DNA from: Plumapathes pennacea | Taxonomy: Eukaryota > Cnidaria > Anthozoa > Antipatharia > Myriopathidae | Assembly (NCBI GenBank): GCA_964036295.1 | Contig: OZ038471.1 | Span: 6,818,001-6,882,000, forward strand | Reading direction: 5' to 3' | DNA: 64,000 nucleotides | Shown here: piece by piece, positions 47,783-59,700 of the stretch | How the letters are laid out: each line of letters begins with the position of its first letter | How positions within the stretch are numbered: position 1 is the first letter of the stretch | The notes under the pieces: model-generated | Database searches by the model: none | What the model was told of the DNA's origin: nothing | What the model saw: the letters and a program-made list of their open reading frames with translations, nothing else | Position numbers and translations under genes: made by a program

Positions 47783-50700
47783 CTGTAGGGTCGAACGTAT
47801 AAAATTAAAGCATGAATAATTACACTGTACCGACGCTTCAATAAACTGGGCTCTATTATCTCTAACGGAAACGTACAGTCCGTGGTTTCCGACGGTAATA
47901 CAGGGGGAAATTTGAAGAGTGGACAAGTTTGCAAACCAATCTCGTTAGCCGGCCGATAAGTTCAACCTGTCATGCCTGCATATTATATACACATTATATA
48001 TACACAGCGTCCTTGCAAAGCTCACGAGTGATCATTAACCAAATCTTACCGGCAACAATAGCTCACGATGCCACCATTCTGACTCCGCGTACGAAATAGT
48101 CGTAATTAAAATACAAAAAGAAGAAATTATTTCCAGGCGTGACTTCAAATCAAATGTATGCACCACACGCACCGCATGGAACATTGTGCGGTTTGTTCTC
48201 CGGATAATGGCTTTTATATTTGCGTGATGTTCAGCCATTGTTTGTATCAAGACTTGATTTATTAAAAGCTGGTAGGAATTTATACGCCAGTAGGCAATGG
48301 TTGTAGAGAACACAAAGCACACACAGCAGGAAATAAGAACCCATTTCCGAATTGTAAGTTTTTGACAAGAAATCAGCGTCTACATTTAGAAAACGACTGA
48401 AATCAATGGCTAAATTACTCTCAGGCGGTGCAGAGAAAAACGCAAACAAGAAACGCTTATCTGCAATTTCTCAAAATAGTTTCGTTGTTTACTTTATTTC
48501 AAGGGCTTCCCAAATTCCTCTGGTGTGTTCGTTTGGAACTTGTCAGTAATAACTTTAATTTTGTCCGGCAGATTTGAATAATTCGGAGCAGTAATCGGAT
48601 TCACCAAAGTTTTCCAGAATAAAACACGTAACTTACGAGCAGGGAGGGCATAACATTTTCATTTCATTTTAATCTGCTTAAAGCAATAATCGATGTTTCC
48701 ATAGCCGTTTGATTTTGGCCATTCAAACCTCGCCACAATACCAAAACATAAATAATCATCTATTTTTGTGCCAGTTTGCCTAAAGCGATTTTCGCAGCTG
48801 AAATTGTGAGGCCCCCCCTAAATGAAGTTCTGTCACTATTTAGTCTCCACTTCAATATCTTCTGTTTTAAATTAAGATCCTCTCACCGTTGTCTACAAGT
48901 TAGACAAATCTGCTTTATCGAATCATTATACTTACATACCTCCTTTGGAAGAAGCTAGAACAACGTTTCGCTTGGGTGTGTAAAAAGCTTGTGAATGACA
49001 GCTCTGCGAAAGTGCGTTCTATGTAGCGGCATATAAACTATCGCCGTTTCTGTCAACACGAAAATGCCGAATATTTAATAATGCAAAAGTGGTCTTATAC
49101 ATCTTAGCACCAAGATGCTATGTTGAATATGGCATGCTCTTTCCATTACTGATTACGTCGACAATTTGCATAACGACGGAGTAATGTATATCTTTTTTTT
49201 CAGTTGAAACTTTGGAAAACTTTCTAACAAAATCAAGCTGTCGAAAGTTTTAAGGAAGTAAAAGAGCGCCTTTGCGGTTTTCTTAAATTAAATGCATACC
49301 ACGGTAACTCGTTTATTGTTTTGTTATTTCCTGAGTCGGATATTTTGTTTATATCTGATTTGTCTTGTTCCAAGTTTTCAACAGAAATATTGTCGACACG
49401 ACTGGCCACAGTCGACCAACCGGCTGATGAATTATTCGCAAACTTTGCCGAGTAACCTTGATGTAGTATTGACTACTTGCACTCCAATATACGTCGCTAT
49501 ACCAACCGATCGCTGAAACATTATAACATTATAACAAACCATTATCACAGATAAACAGGGTACCCTTACCCATGATCGTGGTCTGGATAATTCCTCTCAG
49601 TGTAAGTAGGACATCAGTTGATGTTCACTCTCCTGCACATCGTAATAGACCAAGCTTGTTCACTTCGGATCATGGCAGTCCAACCATTTCCTCATGTTGA
49701 AAGTGACTACCCTGTGTATGTCAGCTGTTGTGTGGCGGCATTCAAAGTGTAAGCTGTATCATCTCAAACTGCCACAAAATTTGTCATTCCATCACACAAC
49801 TCATTACATATGCTCATTTGAGAACATGTTGTCTGTACTTGGTATCCAACCATGCCCGTCACGTTTATAGACACAAACTTGACAGTAAGTCAACATCAGA
49901 TGGTCAATGCATTTTCGGTTGAAGCTTGCTCTTTTGTCATGCTGATTGAGTGCGGACCGCAAATTTACCAAAAGGGCGATTGTAATTGGTCGAAGCGGGA
50001 AAAACGTAAGCGCCTATTTGCGCTTAAGATGATACTAATACCTGATATTCAAACAGTAATAATGCGATCTGATACTGATTTGACCATTGCTACAACCTAC
50101 GCCATTTTAAACTTTCTTATAACTTGTTTGACAGTGTTCACAGGTTTATCGAAAACTTGACATGACGTCAATTGTCCCATTCTTCCCAAACTGTGACGAT
50201 AATCAAGAGTGGAGTCAAGTGGTTCATATAGCGATTGTTAGTTGTTTGAAGAACGGCGCACAGTTACTGTGCTGGCTTTAGAGCAAATACCTTGAAGTGG
50301 ATAAAACGCAAGACCGCATATAAGATGAGCAAGTACATGGAATATTTCTCTCAATGGGTGTCGTCAGGGTAACTATAGCTATTGTTTGCGACAGTAGCCA
50401 GGTGGAATGGGGAGTATTTTGTTATATCCTTGTCAACTTTAGTCACACAGATACAGAGGTGAACAGAACTTATTTCTGTTAGTGTCTTTTATTTCTTCAA
50501 AATGATTGTTATTGATAAAATCTTGTTTTCGAGAAAAACGTTCTTTATAATTCAAAATATTTTATAAGGCAACAACTGGATTGTTTCAGTTAAACCGTTA
50601 CACAGAAAAAAGCGCAGTATACATGGAGCCGGCTACTTGTCAAAGGGCATTTGATCCGGAATTTGCATGATTTGAACACGAGGTGTGCACGAAAGGTAAT

Positions 50701-53700
50701 TATTTTTATCTGTGGCAGTTTACGTTCTATATAAGATGAAAATATAAAGTTACTAACGGTGTCTGCTTTTTTTTAAAAAGAAGACAATCCCCTAGTATCT
50801 CATACATTTTGTCTGCACAGTTCCTACTGACAATGTCCACAAGTGAGATTGTGTGTCGACTAAAATGACGACTTCCTTATATGTGTACATTTTTGCATCA
50901 CTTGTGTATATGTATTCATAAATACCTCAACGTCACGATAGCGACAATACATTACATATATCTTCTCTAGTATATATTTTGATGTTCTATTCTTGAATAC
51001 TTTATTCAGTCCATAACTGTTTTTGTGCACATTGTAGAGTAACATCTCTCCAGTTTAGGACTGTTATATTTTCAGTTGAACGTCGCGGAATCAAGATCGT
51101 CTGCAAGATGAATGAGTCGTACAAAAATTATCGATACGATACAGTTTATGAGGGAAACTTGGCTTAAGTTTCACGTAAATGTGGAACGTCTTTTCCGGCA
51201 GACCGTCAACCTCGGCAACTGGGTGAACCGGTTAGATTACATATCCTCAGCCTTATAAATTAAGACTACTGGTTATACCAGTTTGGTTACACCTGTAGAG
51301 CCTGAGAACTTGCTTAACTTGCTAAACCGGTTTGGCTACACCTCCTCAGCCTGAGAACTTGCTTAGAATTTCGTAGAAAATGACTTTGTTGTTGTTTACT
51401 GAAGGAGAAAAGAAACAACAACAGAAACTCAGCCATCCCTAATGAAATCAATAATTGTGTAAATAAACATACAAAAAATAGGGAAGTAATCAAGAACAAA
51501 CGCTTGAAGCAACACCAGATGCTTAGAAACAAAACACACAATGAGGAACTTGAACACGAGAAACAACAAAATAACAAAAATACAAGCAAAGGATAAACAG
51601 GAACATGAGGAAACAAACGAACTTAACAGAACGGAATTATGTTACTGTTACAAACAATACCACAATACCATTACTGTCGACAATGTTATCCGCCACCACG
51701 TGTCAAATTAATAATCAGACGTTAAAAAAATTACATTATCAGCACACAAAGAACAGCACTAGGACCAACACAGGCTTAAAGAACATCATCAACAAAACAA
51801 CAACAATAACTGCAAAAGCAACAGCCAAGGTCAATCACCAAACACCAACCAATGACTTTGCATCTATAACTATAAGAAGTTTTAACAAGAACTATAAGAA
51901 ATAAATTGGGCTGAGGAAAACAATTAGTAACTCACCATTTTCGTCCATGTTGTACACGTTGTCCTTACTTTGGCGTTTTCGGAGTTTTCTGTAGCGCTGC
52001 AAAAGACTCTTGCGCTCCGACGAGCCTCGTTTCAGAGTCGACACGGCGTCGTCACTCGTCAGTTCTTCGGATTCGGATTCGAATTTCTGGAATGTTTGTG
52101 ACGAGTCCACGTGGTCGGGTAAACTGCGCGAGAGATTTGGGCTGTCGTTATGCTCATGCGCAACAATCAGTGATCGAGATTGAACGAGGTGTGAATTATT
52201 TAAGAGGAACAAGGGCTTCTGGTACTACGGCGACATACTGACAACAACACAGCGTCAATATTATAGCCAGCATTACCAGCATTACCAGCATTGTTGACAG
52301 TTCGTGTCTTGCTTTTTCAGATAATACCAGTAACAACTGTAACAACAACTGTTCTTTGCCATTGCAGGGTATTTATGTTGATCCTGGTGATAGTGATGGT
52401 ATTGGTAATGGTGCTGGCCCATTCAAAAAATACATTTTACAACAATGCAAAAATGGAACAAGTGAATAAACAACATGAAACACTTTGCACTAGACCTGGT
52501 TTGAAGCTGAGATAAAAGGTAATTCGGCTTTTCACGAACCTTCCCATGCACGGTACCAGGCCTTCCTCGACATCCTTCCCATCCTTCCTCGCGCGCTGGG
52601 CGACCCACTTCCAGCTCTGGCGCGCCTGGTCGTAGTTGGCGCGCGTGTTGATCACGTGCAACGTCTCACCAACAGTGAAACTCAATTCGTCCGGGGCCAT
52701 GGCGCGGTACGCGTGCTTCGTCCTTAAAGAGGACAAAGAGACAGAATATTAAACATGTTTTCCTAGCTATTTTGTGTCTGCGCACATAAAGAGATCCCAG
52801 TAATTTCGTGCACTACGTCATATCTTACAAAACGTACAATGTTTAACTTAAGGTTGACGTGGATATAGTTGAAACGTCAGTTTGCCCCTTACACTTATTT
52901 GGCTTTTGGTATCTCGGATGAAAATTGATTGAACTATCAGTTCTCACTACGTTACTCATACATTTTCTTCTGAAAAGGCTGGGAGAATCTACAGTTTAAT
53001 TTTGGGATTGAAAACCTTAAGTCGACGGTTTATCTTCACACCGGTGCAGACCAAAGCATGATCTGACAGGAACTAGCATTGCGTTGCATCTTGGGTAGGG
53101 ATTATTTTGATTTTTTCCTCTATACTAACGGAAAAGCAGAAGGTATATGTTTTCCGTTCACTAAAATAGTGTGCTTCTTAATTAGTCATATCAGATCGCT
53201 ATAAACACAATAGGGCCGTTTAGTATATACCACACAAGTGAATAGTGCTTTTCGCGCGCTCTGATTGGCTCCTCAATCTCGGAATATCAAGTACTATTCA
53301 CCTCCCGGCGGTTTCCGGTAAAACAAAATGGCGCGCGAACCCAATTTTTGCCCACTTTTGTCGGAAATAAAATAGCTATTTGGGAGTTGGCTATTAAACT
53401 TGTGTGGTATATACTAAAACAATTATACGAGAGGACATAAGCTGCGGCTTACATAGGCCGCGGCTTACATAATACGTGAACACCTCGTATAAAAGGCACG
53501 AAATCCACGTTCACGGCTTGCACAAGCCGCAGCTTATCCTGGCCTCAGGGGTTTTGAGCTATTCTTATCTAAGCCGCGGCTTACCTTGGACGTGAAACAG
53601 CGAACCATTTATACGAGCAGTTAACGTCTTGTGTAAGCCGTACTCGTATAAATTGGTCTGTTCACGTCTATGCAAGCCGCGGCCTATTTTCTCTCGTATA

Positions 53701-56700
53701 AACGGCCCTAATGTTAATGGCCCAAAACAATAAGCAAGCAATGACGCTCCTACCTGACGTAAAGAGAATCGAACGGTGTAACTTTTAAGACTTCTTTGTA
53801 ATCTGCGAAGAGAATCAAATAAATCAGTTTAAGTGTGATACTAGGTGTCGCATAACTCTCTGACAAACAGATACCTTGGACAATAGTCCCTCCCATCCCT
53901 TGTCGGGCAGTGTACTTACTCGCAATATACTGAGCTTCGATTCTGAGGTAGCTGCACGTGTTTAACAGCTTCACCGTTCTCGTTGCGTGATCAAGTGTGG
54001 CGCGGGTGAGATCAAAACTGTTGACCTGGTACAAGAAGAGATTATGTACAACACATTCAGTATTCATTCAATAAATACGACCCAGTGGGGCAATTTATAA
54101 TGATTGTAAGTACACATAACCCTTTCACTCTCAAGTTCAAAATGTAGACTCTCCCAACCTTTTAAGAGGAAATTGTGAGTGATATAGTGATAATTGATAG
54201 TTTAATCAGCTATCATCTGAGCAAGGTATCAAAAGCCAAGTTCTCTTTACTGTATGATATATTTGTGCTGAGGAAACTGAAGGAGAAAATTTAACTTGAT
54301 CACTTAAGGGGACTCACTAACAAACATGTTGAAACATAACGGACACCCTTCTAAGACGGACACCTGGTAGAAGCGGTCCATTCCGTTTCTTCAGTCATTT
54401 ATTCTAACTGAACTCTCTTTGAGACGGACACCTCTCTAAAACGGACAGTTGGAGCTGGTCCTGAGAGTGTCCGTCTTTAGGGGGAGTTGACTGCACACGT
54501 ATACAAACGAACATGCATGTATGCATGCACACAAACATACATATATGCATGCCAAATTACCCCTTACCTTCAAAAGTCTGTCACCAATTTTGAGGCCAGT
54601 AGCTTTCAGCACAGAATCCTCTGTCAATTCTGTGACGTAAATTCCCAAAAGATTGCCACCAGAGACCTCCAAGCCCAGATTATGGAAAGGCTTTTTCTCA
54701 AGGCGAATGATACGAGACCTGAGAAACAAAATAGCGTCTAAACTCACGTAGCTACAGTGGAACCTCTCTGAGCGGTCACCTCCCTATAAGCGCGACCAGT
54801 AACCAAAGTACTGATTGGTTTCTCAGTCAAATTACTATTAGTGAAACTAGCGACCACCACCTTTATGGCTCACCGTTGGAATTTTCTAATTGTTTTTGAC
54901 TTCCCGTAAAGCGACCACTTAAAGCCGAAAGAAGGGTGGTCGCTTACGGAAAATTCTACTGTAGTAAATAACGGATGCAGATAGCACTTTGGTTTCGGCA
55001 GGAGTGACAATGAAAAAGACAGACAAGATAATGACAAATAAGAAAACAATGCTCAGCTCACCCTTCACCCTTTGGTGTAACTGGACTACTGGTTTCTGGT
55101 CTGCGTATTACAGTGTTCAAACCACCCTCTTCGCTGCGAACAGTGGGAATGGCCGATAATACGCGACTCGGGGGCGGCCCGGCTCCTCTTCTACGCGGTA
55201 CCGGAAGTTGGGACGTACTGACCGACTTCCGGTTAATCGACGAGGAGTGAAGTGTCCTTAGACTTCCGTCCGTGTCAGTATCTTCCGGGTTACTTTGGCA
55301 GGTGGCGTCTTCGTCCTTTTCATCTGGCGATTCCCCCATCTTGGACGTGTCTAGCCTGGGCTCTGATGAGGGACTGTAGATTCCAGTCCCAATGCGACCA
55401 CCCACGAGAAAATGGGACGAGTGTTTCGACAGAGAGATGTCCGAGGCCGAGTCTGCCAGACAGGAGTCTGCGTACGAGGACATTGAGCCCATACTGGAGT
55501 TTCCTGAGAACCTGGAGCTCATTGAAATAGAGCTGTCGTTCGAGATGAGTGACAGGCGGTTGTTGTCGTCGCCAGTTGACGAGGGGCGTTTGGATCTCCT
55601 CATGATTAACGCCTCGGCATACTTCAGCTGTTACAAGAGATGACAGTATGGCGTTTTGAAACATCAAGGTAAGATTTAAGGGAGGCACCCAGAGGGATAA
55701 AGAAGACGAACAGCAATACGAACGAAGAAGAATTCAAGCGTCAAAAAGAGTACACAAATACGAACTTGCAGTAGAATTAGAAGTAGTGGTGGTAGTAATA
55801 GCAGCAGCGGCAGCAGCAGCACTTAGTAGTATTAGTATTAGTATTAGTATTAGAGTGATTTCAATAAACCCGTGAAACAGATACTACACTATTAGAGACT
55901 ATAAGAGACACGTACACACTCCAAATAGATGTCAGACTATACGGCAATGGACTATGTTTATTTGCCACCAAAAATTCTTCTCAAAAACCCCTACACAAAA
56001 CTCACAGTAAACTAGACTCTTGTCCATCTAATGTTTGGAAGCAATGTGGGCACTTGGTTGGCGTGTTGAGCTGTGCCAGAGGAGCCCAGAATTGTCATTT
56101 TCCGCGTAATTTGCAAAACTAATGAGCCTGCATGCACTACTGGCATTTGGTCGGTGAAAGGACAAGAAATTGCACAGAGTTGGCGTCGACTCGCATGTTT
56201 TTAGTGACGTTCCGTAGATATGCCTTCAATATATTTGTATCGACGCGGACATTAACATTTGCTAGCTGTCGGATCGCGGCCACTTCGGATATTCAATTTC
56301 CCAATATCGCGACGTTTTGTTTCGAATCAAAGATATAGACAAATACTCTCTACTAGATACTAGTACACCCTCACTAATAAAAACTGTTTCACGGGTTTAT
56401 TGAAATCACTCTAGTAGTAGTAGTAGTAGTAGTGGTAGTAGTTGTAGAAGAAACACAGTAGAGAAGCAAGTAAAGGAGGAAATAGACAAAGAAAGGTAAG
56501 AGGAAAAGCAGTGGAGAAGGACGAGCAAAACAAAAAGGGAAGAGATCACAAAATTATCATGCGAGAAAAACTAAAAAAAAAAAAAAAAAAAACAGAAAGA
56601 CAAAAGTCAAAAGAAACAAACCTTGGTATCTTTACAAAAATTAGCTTGGACAGTTCGCGTCACATTAAGCTTCAGTTTGTCCCCTCCCTTCTTGGTGACT

Positions 56701-59700
56701 TTCTCTAACGCCGATGCAATCACTTTGTCCAAATGTTTCCCGTTGACCTGTCGCCGCAGAGACATGACAAGTTAGATCCGCACTTAGGAAATGAACGTCA
56801 GATTTAAAACCGACATTTACCTTCACAACGTAGTCTCCTGCATACAATGTTCTATTTTCGTCTGCTGCAACTCCATACTTCATCTCCTTCACGTACAGGC
56901 CGCATTCAAAGCCAAGAGCTGTGAGTAATATGACGTTACATCAGTCAATGAGTCTGGCACACGTGCAGATATTGTTAAACGATGCATTTATCAATACCTT
57001 TTGACTTCTTGGGGATGCTCAGTTCGAGGTCAAAGTTCATTTGACAAGTGGTCACTGGACGTCTGAGAACCTGCAAGACAAATGACCAAGATGAATACAG
57101 TAGAACCCTGCTATCTCGAACTCGCAAGGGGAACAATCGAGAAGTATTCGAGATAGAGGGGGATCGAGATGCTGAGGCTTTAATTTGTAATGCATGACGA
57201 TTGCAGCTGAACAGTTGGATATCTGATTCATTTTTATGAAAAATTTGCTAAAGTTAGTTCTAGTTTACAAACAGGCACTGCTCTTTGTCAAGTAAACCAG
57301 GCCAAGCTGGGCTACGCCAACGCCAACGCGAAGCAACGCAACGTAAAGTGACACGTAACATAGCGCAAGGCAAGGCAATGCTTCATAGACACAAAATTCT
57401 GTTGAACTCGACGATCTTGAGTTACAGGTGGAACTTCCAAGGGATTGTTAGCCCAAAACTAGCCACACCAAGGAGAAAACTAACGCAAATGAACGGAGCA
57501 TAAGATCGTTTTATCAGATCATTACCATGTTGATTAGTGTCGTTGCTTCTTGAAGGAGAGACCTGACCAAGTTCTGATCTGCATCTGTCATCGGAACCTC
57601 GTTGATTGATACTATTTCGTCATATTTTCTGCAAAGAATAATTCACGTTCACCATTTATACGTCACAAAAGTAAAAACCTGTGGCAAAAACCCAGAAGGA
57701 GAGCAAGTGCAGTTTTTTTTTTTTTAATACTTATCTTTAGTACTACTGTTCCTTCATTTTAGCTTAGACAGTTTTAGATACATTTCTAACAGGGGAGACA
57801 AATAATGGGTCTGTAAATAGGCCAGCACACACAAGTATACAGTACTTCAGAACAAGCATACAGTACTCACAAGAGTACTTAATACCTGATATTTCGCGAC
57901 TTTTGTATCGGTTTAGAAACATCCATGACAGCAATGAAGGAGCGGCCATTACAGGATACACGGGCAATACTGATGTTACCATGCGGTTCATCCTGTAGTC
58001 ACAAAATTTCGATTAGTCAATCAACCAACCAACTAACTAGATAAGCAGCCAACAAACCAATAAATAAATAATCAATAAATTAATCATTTCTTAGATGAGT
58101 CAGTCAAAACATTTAAGGCACAAGATAAGAGCTACCTTTTCCATGGTCACGCGGATCTCTTCTCCTTCCACATGGGTATGGGACGAGTCGTGCGACTGTT
58201 GATGAGAGAGGAGAGGTCTATACGCCAGTTGAACACAACGGAAAAGCTTTGATATAGTAGTTATGATGTTCACTGCTCTGCCCAAAACTCCCCTTTAGTT
58301 TGTCCTACCCTGCTCTTGTGCGGCAGCATTCTCTGTTATTTTCAGCTAACCCTGACTACGTTATTCTTGTCTACATTGCCAGTCATAGGTTAAGTCTAAA
58401 TTTTCTTGTTATTCTGAGCCTGAAGTTGAAAACCTTTTGCAAACAAAACGACAGAGGGTTAAACCGAGCTTCGAACAACCGGGTCCTGGTCTGCTCATCT
58501 CTTGCTCTACTCTATCCTGACTTAATGTGTTCTACTGTACTGCATTTTACTCTGCAGCCTGCCCTGTTCAACTCCAGTCTAACGAAGATACGCTTTGAAA
58601 TCATTCAGTCCAAAGAAAAGTCACCAAGAATAGTCATGTGACGCGAAACATACCTCGAAGCTGCTGGAAGGATCGTCACTACAGAACTTGCATTCCTTAA
58701 GCGAACAGGGAATGGACTGCTCGCTGGAGTTTCGGGCGTTCAGTCCCGTCTTGGCCAACCTGTTCAACAGCTGGTTATGCTCTTCTTTGAGCCGATTCAG
58801 CTGCTCTGCGGTTGAAAAGCACTTCTGAATCGCCTCATCTCTGGCTTGAACGATGACAGCTACCTCTCTGTGAAGCCGCTTTCTCTCCTTGACCGACTGT
58901 CTCCATTGCTCTTTGGCGTGGTCGCGCTCTCGTCGGTAGCTTTCGGCTTTGTCCGACAGTGACGTCATCTTCGCGTCCATTTCGAGGCACCGTTGTTGTG
59001 CCTTGCTCAGCTCGGTGCTCATTTGGCGTAATGTCTCCGTGTTTTCGTGCTTTTCCCTTGTGATCAAGGAGTTTGAGCGTTCCTTCTGAGGTACGTCCAC
59101 TTGTGTTTGCAGTGCGCCGTTTTCGTCTTTTAGGTTGGCTGTTGTCTGCTTCTGTTGTTTTTTCAAGTTGTCGCGTTCCAATTTGACCTGAAACAAGGCA
59201 AACGAACAAAGTAGATGAAAGTTATTTAGTTTACAACTGGAGATGTGATAGCTTGTTTTGATTCTCAATACAAGGTACGAATATGCCAGATAGTATAAGA
59301 GAGGACAAGAGACAAGCACATTCTTACATCTGCTCGAACCCTCAAGGAAAACGAAAAACAGTTCTGAGCTGATATCGGGAGTTAAGAGTCATCGAATCTG
59401 GCGTCAAAATGTGGAACATTGTTAAGGTATTTTTTATATCACCAACCCAAGAACACGGCAAGTTTAACCTGCTTTCACTGACACGTTCTATTTTAACCTA
59501 ATTCATAATAAATTGCTGCATGGATACACGAAGAGTTCGAGTGAGAAATTGTCCCCAACAGATCCAGAAAATAGTTCGAGTCATCAAAATGTAAAAAGGA
59601 AGTGGTAGTTCCATTACCCACAATGCTCTCTTTCCTGCGTGTCGACGGTGCGCTTACCCCTATCAGTTTCTACCTCTCGTTACCAGTCTACCCCTTCTAC

